DNA from: a virus | IMG/VR virus record: IMGVR_UViG_3300044624_001054 | Location: 42,616 to 106,615 of that record | DNA: 64,000 nucleotides | Reading direction: 5' to 3' (one strand) | Part shown: positions 8,134 through 15,161 of the stretch, piece by piece | Layout of the letters: the number at the start of each line of letters is the position of its first letter | How positions within the stretch are numbered: position 1 is the stretch's first letter | Program-made: the position numbers and the translations under genes | Notes under the pieces: generated by a model | Told to the model about the DNA's origin: nothing | What the model saw: only the letters and a program-made list of their open reading frames with translations | Databases searched by the model: none

Positions 8134-8139
8134 ATTATA
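8134..8139 (-). promoter_or_regulatory. TATAAT box placing the start at the ATG (leaderless)
   Basis: TATAAT on the minus strand. Its last base is seven bases from the A of the ATG at 8127, the usual distance to a transcription start. No -35 is seen. It follows directly after the 8162-8212 hairpin, as expected for a new transcription unit. Confidence 0.5.
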
Positions 8140-8161
8140 TCATCATTAATCTATTTAATAT

Positions 8162-8212
8162 GGTATGGCGGGGGAGTTGCCGCACATTTTATTGTGTTTC
8201 CCCCGCCATACC
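8162..8212 (-). terminator. Strong 14-bp hairpin after the transglycosylase gene
   Basis: A perfect 14-bp inverted repeat (8162-8175 with 8199-8212, GGTATGGCGGGGGA) around a 23-base loop, with a second short CACA/TGTG stem inside. It begins ten bases after the stop of the secreted transglycosylase gene. The downstream bases are A/T-rich but not a clean U-run, so it may be a terminator or a transcript-protecting structure. Confidence 0.6.
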
Positions 8213-8221
8213 GTGATAAAA

Positions 8222-8845
8222 CTATATTTTTTCAGGTGTGCATTTCTTAGGGAATAGTGACCATCCAGTATTGAACGGTGCAATCACCCATGAATATGTC
8301 AATGAAGATCCCCAGAGGGAATAATACATTCCTGCATCAACATACCATGAGTCCTTCTTATGAGAATATCCATACCCCCAGTTATGCATTAAGCCATGAT
8401 CAAAGAAGTGTTTCTTTACAATTACGGCTTGTTGATATCTATCTAACATTGCAGACCTGGACCACCAAGATTTTCCAGACCAAGCGCTGGTCTGTATCTG
8501 GGCCCACCCTAGGGCACCTGAATACCAAGGTGAACTTTCATCTAGGCTCTGATGCTTAGACTCACGGTAGGTAATAGCCCACATTCCTCTAAGCATTCCA
8601 GGCTTTGTAAATCCTGCCTTAAAAAGAATTTTTGATGGCTTGTCATTACACTTTTCTGGTAACGTCCAAACCTTTTCTTTTTGCGCTGTTCTTTCTAGTG
8701 TATCAGCGGTGGCAGGATTACCTGCACTTTCCGCCAAGGGCGCAGACTTAGCATACGCCATGCTTGGTGCAGCAATAAAAGTAATTGCCAAAACTGCGGC
8801 GGCAATCCAATCTACTGCCAAACCAATTTGGTTTTTTGTCGTCAT
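8222..8845 (-). CDS. Secreted transglycosylase-like cell-wall lytic enzyme
   Basis: 207 residues from ATG 8845, which has AAGGAGGT four to five bases ahead (a longer frame from 8866 lacks this). Residues 8-31 are a hydrophobic signal segment (VDWIAAAVLAITFIAAP) with an AYA cleavage site. The mature part has WAITYRESKHQ (catalytic Glu), GALGWAQIQTSAW and NWGYGYSHKK, the arrangement of actinobacterial lytic transglycosylase/resuscitation-factor-like lysozymes. It would cut peptidoglycan outside the membrane, as an endolysin exported by the host Sec system. No separate holin was identified nearby. Confidence 0.8.
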   Translation of the reverse strand: MTTKNQIGLAVDWIAAAVLAITFIAAPSMAYAKSAPLAESAGNPATADTLERTAQKEKVWTLPEKCNDKPSKILFKAGFTKPGMLRGMWAITYRESKHQSLDESSPWYSGALGWAQIQTSAWSGKSWWSRSAMLDRYQQAVIVKKHFFDHGLMHNWGYGYSHKKDSWYVDAGMYYSLWGSSLTYSWVIAPFNTGWSLFPKKCTPEKI

Positions 8846-8904
8846 GTTGACCTCCTTGGGCGGCAACAGTATTCTACTCTACAGTAGAAATTTATATAAG
8901 TCAA

Positions 8905-9228
8905 TTAATTATAGTAATCTGCATGACCACTATCAATCATTAATTTGTTTATACTAGATATTTGATCGGCAATAAATATTTCTCCCAGAACCCGACCATA
9001 TTTATCGTCTTTATCTAATTGTGTTTTTATGGTTACAGTAGATCCTGCTGGCAGAGTTTTTGTTAAAAATTCTGCCGATCTTTTACCTGGCTCAGTATAT
9101 TTTTCTGGAGCATCAATAAGGGAAAGTCTCACCCTTTTAGTAATTTTTATATGAAATCCCAGGTCGATTATTAAATCGACTGTATCGCCATCCACAACCC
9201 TGGAAACTTCTGCACTATATGTATACAT
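8905..9228 (-). CDS. Thermonuclease (staphylococcal nuclease family)
   Basis: 107 residues from ATG 9228 (MYTYSAEVSRVVDGDTVDL); an upstream ATG at 9252 has no ribosome site. SNase motifs are present in order: VVDGDTVDL (calcium Asp), VRLSLIDAPE (Arg), and DKYGRVLGEIF (Glu/Arg region). No signal peptide is seen, so it would degrade nucleic acid in the cytoplasm or act in DNA processing. It lies between a lipoprotein and the lytic enzyme. Confidence 0.88.
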   Translation of the reverse strand: MYTYSAEVSRVVDGDTVDLIIDLGFHIKITKRVRLSLIDAPEKYTEPGKRSAEFLTKTLPAGSTVTIKTQLDKDDKYGRVLGEIFIADQISSINKLMIDSGHADYYN

Positions 9229-9336
9229 TTTTATCCCATTTAACAATTTCAATCATATTATTGTAGATATTAATATGAGGTTTCATCGTATATTTATTAT
9301 CTGATTTAATCAAACAATAAAATGTAAAGTATGACA

Positions 9337-9735
9337 TTAAAACGTTGGGCCACACAGATAGTTTTTAGCACCAACAATTAGGGCTGCGCCAAACTTAGCA
9401 CCATTATCGTTACCCATATTGTTATTTACTAATGCCTCTGCAAGAATATATGTAATTTCATCTTCAGACAGCCCTTCTGAAAGTCCAGCGCAGATGGTAT
9501 TTCCAAGAGAAATAATGTCTGACTCATTGGCAATCTGTCCATACGTCCCGCCGTTTTCTTTAACAAATTGCACAAACTTTTGTGTGCTTGTTGTGACACC
9601 ATCATCAACACTTGGTGCTGGAAGGGGCGCTGGCACTTGCTCAGTAATAGTAACGGTTGGTACTGGCTCTGTCTGTGATGTACATCCAACTAGTGCCACC
9701 GCAGAAATAGCGGCTGCAACAAAAATCTTCTTCAT
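9337..9735 (-). CDS. DUF732-like lipoprotein
   Basis: 132 residues. MKKIFVAAAISAVALVGC is a lipoprotein signal with lipobox LVGC and acylated C18. After a Pro/Thr linker comes a small helical domain: FVQFVKENGG...LGNTICAGLSEGLSEDEI...AALIVGAKNYLCGP, the two-cysteine pattern of DUF732, a family common in mycobacteria and relatives. It would sit on the outer face of the membrane. Phage lipoproteins often block superinfection; that role is inference here. It has its own promoter, overlapped by a palindrome. Confidence 0.85.
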   Translation of the reverse strand: MKKIFVAAAISAVALVGCTSQTEPVPTVTITEQVPAPLPAPSVDDGVTTSTQKFVQFVKENGGTYGQIANESDIISLGNTICAGLSEGLSEDEITYILAEALVNNNMGNDNGAKFGAALIVGAKNYLCGPTF

Positions 9736-9760
9736 ATTAATCCTTTTCTATAAATGACTT

Positions 9761-9793
9761 GCCCACGATACTAAGCATATAGTAATCGTGGGC
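9761..9793. repeat. Operator-like palindrome over a promoter
   Basis: GCCCACGAT (9761-9769) is repeated inverted at 9785-9793, with a further ACT/AGT match inside offset by one bulge. The 15-base centre contains the -10 of the lipoprotein promoter. It could be a repressor operator or a stem-loop. No U-run follows. Confidence 0.6.
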
Positions 9794-9803
9794 GGTGTGT
9801 CAA
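9774..9803 (-). promoter_or_regulatory. SigA-type promoter for the lipoprotein gene
   Basis: TTGACA at 9798-9803, then an 18-base spacer and TATGCT at 9774-9779 (or 16 bases and TATATG at 9776-9781). It faces the lipoprotein start at 9735 and begins just after the stop of the 52-residue gene upstream. Confidence 0.6.
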
Positions 9804-9806
9804 TAA

Positions 9807-9965
9807 TTATGACTGGCGAGAAAAGATAGCATCAATTTCTGCTACATGGGACGGGCCAAATCGTGCAGCCTCATGCCTTGCTCTTTCCCATTCACTCTGA
9901 AGTTTATAGTTGCTTGTGGCATCTGTCTTAAACATTCCAGAGAAAAGTATTCCAAGTGCTTTCAT
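9807..9965 (-). CDS. Small 52-residue protein
   Basis: A short frame, MKALGILFSGMFKTD at the start and AEIDAIFSRQS at the end. It is strongly supported by a near-perfect ribosome site (AAGGAGG, spacing five) and a promoter at 9994-10022. The first 12 residues are hydrophobic but too short for a membrane segment; the rest is a charged helix (LQSEWERARHEAARFGPS). Function is unknown. As the first gene after a strong promoter, it is probably expressed early or at high level. Confidence 0.75.
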   Translation of the reverse strand: MKALGILFSGMFKTDATSNYKLQSEWERARHEAARFGPSHVAEIDAIFSRQS

Positions 9966-9993
9966 TATATCCTCCTTGTGGGTTGATACTTTA

Positions 9994-10022
9994 ATCTTAT
10001 CAGGGTAACTCTAAGGGGTCAA
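9994..10022 (-). promoter_or_regulatory. Strong SigA-type promoter
   Basis: TTGACC (10017-10022), exactly 17 bases, TAAGAT (9994-9999) on the minus strand. The predicted start is near 9987, about 22 bases before the ATG at 9965. It is the best canonical promoter seen in the window. Confidence 0.75.
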
Positions 10023-10048
10023 GTTTAGAAGGCTTTTTGTGACCAGCC

Positions 10049-10222
10049 TCACTCATCATGGTCCCACCGAATAATCATCATTGCATATTTCAGCCCCTGT
10101 CTAAACCATTCTGATTGTTGAGAATATTCTTCCATGTATGGGGCTTCAATACATTCTTCTATCTGTTCTGAAAATCTGTCCCGCCAATATTTTTGGCATT
10201 CATTATCACTATGCATTTCCAT
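10049..10222 (-). CDS. Small hypothetical protein abutting a tRNA gene
   Basis: 57 residues from ATG 10222, MEMHSDNECQKYWRDRF at the start. Earlier in-frame codons lie inside the tRNA-Asn gene, so they are not coding. The ATG starts one base after the tRNA end, leaving no ribosome site; the message may be leaderless after tRNA cleavage, or the next ATG at 10216 may be used. The protein is charged and helical, with WFRQGLKYAMMIIRWDHDE at the end. Function is unknown. Confidence 0.5.
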   Translation of the reverse strand: MEMHSDNECQKYWRDRFSEQIEECIEAPYMEEYSQQSEWFRQGLKYAMMIIRWDHDE

Positions 10223-10223
10223 G

Positions 10224-10295
10224 CTGGCCTGGTAGGATTCGAACCTACAACCCATCGGTTAACAGCCGATTGCGCTGCCATTGCGCCACAGACCA
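10224..10295 (-). tRNA. tRNA-Asn (GTT)
   Basis: A 72-base cloverleaf on the minus strand. Acceptor TGGTCTG pairs with CAGGCCA; anticodon stem ATCGG/CCGAT around CTGTTAA gives anticodon GTT. The T-arm is GTAGG-TTCGAAT-CCTAC. The 3' CCA is not encoded. Confidence 0.96.
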
Positions 10296-10307
10296 CTACT
10301 TAAAACG

Positions 10308-10378
10308 CTGGAGAATCAGGGGTCGAACCTAAACTAAATGTTCCAAAGACATTTGTGCTGCCATTACACCATTCTCCA
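10308..10378 (-). tRNA. tRNA-Gln (TTG)
   Basis: A 71-base cloverleaf. Acceptor TGGAGAA/TTCTCCA pairs perfectly; anticodon stem AATGT/ACATT around CTTTGGA gives anticodon TTG. The T-arm is TTAGG-TTCGACC-CCTGA, with one U-G pair. CCA is not encoded. It lies 12 bases upstream of tRNA-Asn in the same transcript. Confidence 0.93.
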
Positions 10379-10381
10379 TAA

Positions 10382-10483
10382 CCGATGTGCCAGCGGGTAA
10401 CTACACCATCCCAAGGTTTTCTGCACGTTTGACTAACTTCATGCTGGTATCAACCGCGTAACTCGGCATTGCTGGCACATCGG
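10382..10483. repeat. 13-bp perfect inverted repeat enclosing 76 bases
   Basis: CCGATGTGCCAGC at 10382-10394 is matched inverted at 10471-10483, three bases from the tRNA-Gln 5' end. On the minus strand the interior encodes a 22-residue frame (ATG at 10469, stop at 10401-10403). It is not a recognisable tRNA, because it has no TTCGA arm. A structured RNA or tRNA-processing element is possible. Confidence 0.5.
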
Positions 10484-10486
10484 GGC

Positions 10487-10861
10487 CTATTCTGTTATAT
10501 CGAAAGCGGAGCCTTTCCACATTTTATTGGATGACTCTCTTCTCCTCATAATAGCATTCCTCTTCGATTCTGCCCAGGATCTTCCTGAGTCTCCTCCCCA
10601 AAGAAGCCATGCGATAAGACCATTAGATGGATACCCCTCCTCACCTTGACTCCACCCCTTGCCTTTTTTATCAACGGCGTGGCGGCTAAAGAATGAATGC
10701 ATCCTTAATACTGTAGACTCACTTAGATTCTTTTTATTAGCAATGTCTCTTGCGCGTGCAATTCCTACTGAGGTTCCCCCACGATTAAATTCGTCGCGCA
10801 AGGCTAGGCCACGACGGGCATTAGATGCCATGGAATCTGTTGGAACATATGATTCAGCCAT
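10487..10861 (-). CDS. Conserved phage protein with ARRGLALR/LWGGDSGRSWA domain
   Basis: 124 residues. The order NARRGLALRDEFNRGG, ARARDIANKKNLSEST, MHSFFSRHAVDKKGKGW and GLIAWLLWGGDSGRSWA matches a helical domain that I know from phage prohead protease and head-protein fusions, here as a separate protein. The biochemical role of that domain is not established. It overlaps the small zinc protein upstream by eight bases. A GGGAG site precedes the ATG by eight bases. Confidence 0.6.
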   Translation of the reverse strand: MAESYVPTDSMASNARRGLALRDEFNRGGTSVGIARARDIANKKNLSESTVLRMHSFFSRHAVDKKGKGWSQGEEGYPSNGLIAWLLWGGDSGRSWAESKRNAIMRRRESSNKMWKGSAFDITE

Positions 10862-10985
10862 CGTATTTCTCCCATCTCCAAAAACTTATATAGTATGCAT
10901 GAAAATGTGTATCACAAGCATGAGTCTTGGTTTCATTTCTTTCTCCAACCCATGCCGCTGGTTGTTCACAAAATCTGCATTCCAT
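10854..10985 (-). CDS. 43-residue zinc-finger-like protein
   Basis: A short frame, MECRFCEQPAAWVGERNE at the start. CRFC and a later CDTHFH give a Cys2-Cys-His metal site within 30 residues. It starts four bases after the stop of the RNA methyltransferase and overlaps the next gene by eight bases, fitting translational coupling, as no ribosome site is present. A TATAAT lies four bases ahead. Function is unknown. Confidence 0.6.
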   Translation of the reverse strand: MECRFCEQPAAWVGERNETKTHACDTHFHAYYISFWRWEKYDG

Positions 10986-10989
10986 AATA

Positions 10990-11550
10990 TTATAGCATTC
11001 CAAGTTTGGTCGCATAATCATACATCATAATTCCGCTAGCGACACTAACGTTAAGACTCCTGACGCTACCAAGTTGTGGAATCATTACAATATCATCAGC
11101 CATGCCAAGCCCCATTGGACTTACCCCTCGCGCCTCTTCACCAAAAATCATAAATGTATTGGGACTCCATTCATATTGAGTGACAGGAATAGCACCAGGA
11201 ACATTATCTACTGCTACCCACCGCATATCCCTAATATGAGGCTCATTAAGATAAATATGGTCTAGTGACGGTGCATATTTGAGATGAATATAATTTTGTG
11301 TTCCTACCGCGCCACGGCGGTCCCATCTTTTGTTACCAATGATCCAGGATTCTTTTGCTAGAAACGCATTAGAGTTTCTAATTCCAGACGCTTTATTAAA
11401 GTCTCCAGAAATATTCTCAAACCCTACAACGAATGGAAGACGCTTAGTATCAAGGTCCGCCTTTATCTGATCATTCTCCCACTCTTTATAATAGTCAATC
11501 ACGTTCCTTGTATCCTGGGTCAGGGAATCCACCGTTCCACTCTCCTCCAT
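10990..11550 (-). CDS. SpoU/TrmH-family RNA 2'-O-methyltransferase
   Basis: 186 residues of the SPOUT (trefoil-knot) type. Motif 2 is TFMIFGEEARGVSP (about residue 130) and motif 3 is IPQLGSVRSLNVSVASGI (about 157-175). The SAM-binding knot is complete, and the N-terminal part is short. It would methylate a ribose in tRNA or rRNA. The ATG at 11550 has AGGAG six bases ahead, despite a 56-base overlap with the gene upstream. The tRNAs nearby make tRNA a reasonable target, but this is inference. Confidence 0.9.
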   Translation of the reverse strand: MEESGTVDSLTQDTRNVIDYYKEWENDQIKADLDTKRLPFVVGFENISGDFNKASGIRNSNAFLAKESWIIGNKRWDRRGAVGTQNYIHLKYAPSLDHIYLNEPHIRDMRWVAVDNVPGAIPVTQYEWSPNTFMIFGEEARGVSPMGLGMADDIVMIPQLGSVRSLNVSVASGIMMYDYATKLGML

Positions 11551-11875
11551 TGTACGCTCCTGTGCTATAGATTAAATACATCATTGATTTTTCATCTTCA
11601 TTAAGTTCATCTGCCTGCACCCAGTCTTCAGATTTATTAGTAAGATAGATGAAGGCATTGCCGTCCTCGTCCATTTTTAAATCTATGAATCCTTTGAACC
11701 ATAGGGAGTTCAATATGTCTGAATCCATCTGTCGCATCCACTCTACAAGTTCTTGTTGTTCTTTGTAAAATAGTTCAGTAACTTTATATACTGGATCTCC
11801 AACAGGATTATATCCTACCACCTCAATGTACCCTCGTTCAAGCATTATCTCTATTAACTCTTCATTCATATCCAT
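11495..11875 (-). CDS. Hypothetical protein downstream of the terminase
   Basis: 126 residues, acidic. The N-terminal third (MNEELIEIMLERGYIEVVGYNPVGDPVYKVTE, broken by beta turns) looks like a winged-helix fold, and the C-terminus is glycine/tryptophan rich (NGGEWNGGFPDPGY). It starts one base after the large terminase stop, so it is co-translated with it. A packaging or regulatory role is guesswork. Confidence 0.55.
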   Translation of the reverse strand: MDMNEELIEIMLERGYIEVVGYNPVGDPVYKVTELFYKEQQELVEWMRQMDSDILNSLWFKGFIDLKMDEDGNAFIYLTNKSEDWVQADELNEDEKSMMYLIYSTGAYNGGEWNGGFPDPGYKERD

Positions 11876-11876
11876 G

Positions 11877-13655
11877 TTAAACCATCCCTATAGATTGGAT
11901 ATAGTCATCTATATTGTTTTGTCCGCCTGATGGAGGCTGAATGATATTTCTTTTTGCCTCTTGCTCTCTCTGATCTCTGATAAATTGTTTATATGTGTGG
12001 ACTTCTATCTCAACCTCGCCAGATTCTTTTCTGGTGTTAGATATAGAATTATAAATAGATCCACATACAGCATCAGATAGGTCTTTACTTCCCTTTCTAG
12101 GATGGTCAACTTTATCACGAATGATTCTTAACTGCAATAGTTCGTCAGTAAGAAGTTTAATGCTTGGGCCAATGATTCTTTCTTCTCCCACCAACATAGC
12201 CATATCATCATAGTGTTTTTTTGCTACAGATAATGTCTCTGTCTCTATACCAATCATTCTAAGTTCTGTCATAATATCGTGAGAGTTCCATCTATCAAAG
12301 GTTACCTTTTTAATATTAAAGCCGCGAGACCTAAGATCAATGATGAATTGCTTTACTTCAGAGAAGTCTACAGATTTATCTGATGTGGGTGTCCACCATC
12401 TAACACAATCTACAACAACTATTGGGCTTACAACATTATGATTCATAAAACTTTTAAGATGAACCCATCTATCAACGTGGGCCATAGCGACGGCGCAATG
12501 ATCGTGTTTCTGGGCTAGGTCAACATGTATGTAGTATTCTTTTTCATCCTGTGGAATGAACCAATCCTTAAACCTACCGTCATCGTCTACGCCATTCATT
12601 GGCTGATTAAAGCAGGCGAGAATCTTCTCTTTTGATTTAAAGAATGCATCGACTGCATCGGGAGGCATACACGCAAATCTTCCAAGTGCATCTGTTGGGT
12701 TATTGTAAAAAGCAATCTTAAAGTCATTGATTGATCTAGTTGGATTTACTTCCCAGGTTGGTCGCTTTAAGGCAAATACTTTAGGGTATTTATAAGCATT
12801 TATTTGATCTTCTTCCCACTCAATCGTGAACTCATTTTCTTTTACACCATCTAGTTCATCATCTAATTTGAAAGTATGAGATCTAATAACTACATCTTTA
12901 TCGGCAATAACAGCGTTGTATCTTTGCTGAATAAAATCATCACGATACCTAGGGAATGAAAGAAGAACAACCTTCCCAACATCTGGGAATCGTGAATCTA
13001 CGGAGGCTCTATACATATCATAGATCGCCTGACCAGTCTTTGCCTGCTCGTTACCACTTGTTGAGACTGTGCTAAAACCAGAGATCTCGTCCAGGATCAC
13101 GCAGATAACATTGTAGCCCTCCCAGGACTCTCGCTCCGAATGTCCTGAGTGACATGTAATAGATTTATCAAATGATACACTCTGAGCGGTAATGTTGTAC
13201 TTTCCAACAAACCAAGGAGAGTCTTCAATCCTTTTACGGAAACCTTTGAAGAATACGTTCTTTGCCTGTTCAGAGTTAATAGCGATATTAATAATATCAA
13301 TCGAGTCACCAGGGGGCTTACCAAAATATTTAGCAGGGTCTTTTAAGCACAGCAATAAATATACAAGGTAGGTCACAGAGATAGTGGAAATATAATCTTT
13401 TCCACTTCCCTTTCCAAGTTGAAGAATAACTTCATTACAGGTTTGACGGCTTCTTTTTACGCCCTCCTCTTCCCCATATAGTTTTACCAATGTATCTTTT
13501 TTATACACTTGAGTCATGGCTTTGATTGCTTGATATTGAAATGCTGAAAGCGGGGGGAGGTGGAGGTAGTCTTCATTTGTAACAAACTCTTCAATGTTTA
13601 CTGGATGCTCATCAAATTCATCCTCTTCTAGAGCAGAGATAAAATCATCAAACAC
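11877..13655 (-). CDS. terL: Terminase large subunit
   Basis: 592 residues. The ATPase domain has Walker A GKGSGKD (residues 81-87) and Walker B VICVILDE (about 183-190). The RNase H-fold nuclease has HVDLAQ with D379, VTFDRW with D454, and a late KDLSDAV with D528, the expected acidic triad. It powers DNA translocation into the prohead and cuts the concatemer. The start is GTG at 13655, within a TAGTG overlap with the gene upstream, with GAGGG about seven bases before. Confidence 0.95.
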   Translation of the reverse strand: MFDDFISALEEDEFDEHPVNIEEFVTNEDYLHLPPLSAFQYQAIKAMTQVYKKDTLVKLYGEEEGVKRSRQTCNEVILQLGKGSGKDYISTISVTYLVYLLLCLKDPAKYFGKPPGDSIDIINIAINSEQAKNVFFKGFRKRIEDSPWFVGKYNITAQSVSFDKSITCHSGHSERESWEGYNVICVILDEISGFSTVSTSGNEQAKTGQAIYDMYRASVDSRFPDVGKVVLLSFPRYRDDFIQQRYNAVIADKDVVIRSHTFKLDDELDGVKENEFTIEWEEDQINAYKYPKVFALKRPTWEVNPTRSINDFKIAFYNNPTDALGRFACMPPDAVDAFFKSKEKILACFNQPMNGVDDDGRFKDWFIPQDEKEYYIHVDLAQKHDHCAVAMAHVDRWVHLKSFMNHNVVSPIVVVDCVRWWTPTSDKSVDFSEVKQFIIDLRSRGFNIKKVTFDRWNSHDIMTELRMIGIETETLSVAKKHYDDMAMLVGEERIIGPSIKLLTDELLQLRIIRDKVDHPRKGSKDLSDAVCGSIYNSISNTRKESGEVEIEVHTYKQFIRDQREQEAKRNIIQPPSGGQNNIDDYIQSIGMV

Positions 13656-14173
13656 TAGAAGCCCTCTGCCTTACCTGTAACTTCTTCTAGTCTTTTAAAG
13701 ACTTCTCTCTTACAATGCTCACAGTCTGCAACGACTTCCTTTAAAATCCTAACTAAGATCTCTTGCTTCCGCTCGGTCTCAATGATCTGTTGAGCAATTT
13801 CGCTGTCCTCAATAAGGCCAGCCTTCTGAAGCATATCTATTTGTTTTTGCTGGATATCTGCAACAATTTTAATGCCAGCAGTTTTTTTACCAAGATCCCC
13901 GATTGTCCCCGCCTGACTAATAACATCCCAGCCCTCTTCAATAAGCATGGAGTAATGTCTATCTGCGCCAGATAATGCCTCTCTTGCACGCATCTGAATC
14001 TGTCTATCGCTTTGAATAACAGAACGCCACTCGTCAAGATACTCTTGAACCTCTGCTCTTTTAAAGCCAGTAAGTTTAGCGATAGATGCTGGATTAGTAG
14101 TTCCTTTTAAGAATACATCTACAACCTTATTTATTTTTTCCCACCGTTCGGCAAGAACTATATCAGTTGACAT
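13655..14173 (-). CDS. Probable terminase small subunit
   Basis: 172 residues, helical. Residues 25-55 (LKGTTNPASIAKLTGFKRAEVQEYL) form a helix-turn-helix suited to DNA-end recognition. The middle and C-terminal parts are long helices likely to form an oligomer, and CEHC lies near the end. It is placed directly before the large subunit with a one-base overlap. Assignment rests on position and the HTH; sequence conservation in TerS is always low. Confidence 0.75.
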   Translation of the reverse strand: MSTDIVLAERWEKINKVVDVFLKGTTNPASIAKLTGFKRAEVQEYLDEWRSVIQSDRQIQMRAREALSGADRHYSMLIEEGWDVISQAGTIGDLGKKTAGIKIVADIQQKQIDMLQKAGLIEDSEIAQQIIETERKQEILVRILKEVVADCEHCKREVFKRLEEVTGKAEGF

Positions 14174-14465
14174 TCATCTTCTTCCTAATACTCTTCTTTG
14201 CGTGGACCACTCCTTTAAGTTTTTCCACATAGAATGATCTATATTCCCCAGTAGTAGGAGAATAGCAATCTATCCAAGTAACATCTTTTTTAACATTGTG
14301 AGCGAGTCTAATAAATCTAAAAGATCCACGAACATCCTTAAATTTTAAGGAATCACCAGGCTTAATAACTGTTTTACCAAATTTAAGTTCATAGAACACA
14401 GATATGTCTGGATTTACTTTATATGTTGGCAACTCTTCTGAATCACCGACTCTTTTTTTAGACAT
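14163..14465 (-). CDS. Hypothetical basic protein
   Basis: 100 residues from ATG 14465 (MSKKRVGDSEELPTYKV), chosen for its AAGGAG site five bases ahead. It has a beta-rich core (LKFKDVRGSFRFIRLAHN) and a very basic tail (KGVVHAKKSIRKKMNVN), so nucleic-acid binding is plausible. Its stop overlaps the small terminase start by 11 bases. No family was recognised. Confidence 0.65.
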   Translation of the reverse strand: MSKKRVGDSEELPTYKVNPDISVFYELKFGKTVIKPGDSLKFKDVRGSFRFIRLAHNVKKDVTWIDCYSPTTGEYRSFYVEKLKGVVHAKKSIRKKMNVN

Positions 14466-14476
14466 GACTCTCCTTG

Positions 14477-14653
14477 TTAGGTGGCGAATCCACTTCCGCC
14501 ACGGGTGGGAGCCCAAACCATTCCTGGGGAATCAATGTTTCTGACTAGCCTCAGTCCGCAGTCGGGGCATATAGCATTGTCTCTTTCTTCCATCTTCATT
14601 AACATCTCATGTGACTTATCACAATCAATGCATGTAAATGTGTAAAGCGGCAT
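14477..14653 (-). CDS. FmdB-type zinc-ribbon protein
   Basis: 58 residues from ATG 14653 (MPLYTFTCIDCDKSHEM), the usual FmdB/CxxC_CxxC_SSSS start. CIDC and CPDC form a four-cysteine zinc ribbon. The start overlaps the upstream stop as TAATG; an ATG three codons earlier is also possible. Members are small, widespread and of unclear role, thought to be regulatory. Confidence 0.8.
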   Translation of the reverse strand: MPLYTFTCIDCDKSHEMLMKMEERDNAICPDCGLRLVRNIDSPGMVWAPTRGGSGFAT

Positions 14654-14997
14654 TACTTCCATGTCTCCTTAAGTGCAATACTCAATAATACCAGATAACC
14701 CATCAGGTCGTCAAGGTCGTTCTCCTTAAAGGTATCATCCCCATTCATAAATCTAGATAGTTTATCATCTATACGAACCTTTATCTGTTCAGTTGTGTCT
14801 GATCGTGAAAATATTCTTACTGGGTTAAGCGCTGAGTTACCGTACGATCTATTCTTTTCTATAAGTAAAGAGGTTACTCTAGTACATTCATCTTGAATTG
14901 CCATCTCAACGGTGTTACGAGGAATTAATTGCACACCTTCTTTTATATCATCCATAATTTTCTCAGCATACATGCGCTGTAGGTCTTGTTCAATCAT
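14653..14997 (-). CDS. DUF1599/Nmad1-like nucleotide-associated protein
   Basis: 114 residues, all helical. The pattern EKNRSYGNSALNPVRIFS...EQIKVRIDDKLSRFMNG...DLMGYLVLL is that of the DUF1599 family, also called nucleotide-modification-associated domain 1, related to MazG-type pyrophosphohydrolases. It may act on (modified) nucleotides. It lies in an unbroken chain of overlapping genes (ATGA with the gene upstream). Confidence 0.75.
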   Translation of the reverse strand: MIEQDLQRMYAEKIMDDIKEGVQLIPRNTVEMAIQDECTRVTSLLIEKNRSYGNSALNPVRIFSRSDTTEQIKVRIDDKLSRFMNGDDTFKENDLDDLMGYLVLLSIALKETWK

Positions 14998-15161
14998 TTT
15001 TTACCAAACTTTCTTAGGTCACGGATGAGATTATATTTTACTAAGTATCGATAGATAGTCTGATGACTTACCCCGCATTCTTTAGCAATCTCTTCTAAAG
15101 ATTTTTTATCTACAAGATATCTTTTTGTAAGGAATGCTTTGTTTTCATATAATTTAGCCAT
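14994..15161 (-). CDS. 55-residue helix-turn-helix protein
   Basis: A short frame, MAKLYENKAFLTKRYLVDK at the start. KSLEEIAKECGVSHQTIYRYL is a clear helix-turn-helix of the resolvase/Hin type, followed by VKYNLIRDLRKFGKK. It is probably a small DNA-binding regulator. Both ends overlap neighbours (ATGA at 14994-14997 and eight bases at 15154-15161). Confidence 0.8.
   Translation of the reverse strand: MAKLYENKAFLTKRYLVDKKSLEEIAKECGVSHQTIYRYLVKYNLIRDLRKFGKK

Noticed and set aside
10138-10332. Plus-strand frame across the two tRNA genes
   Set aside because: It is opposite to the tRNAs and the 57-residue gene and has no ribosome site.
10382-10483. A third tRNA gene formed by the long inverted repeat
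   Set aside because: The outer stem is acceptor-like, but no T-arm with TTCGA and no 5-bp anticodon stem can be drawn.
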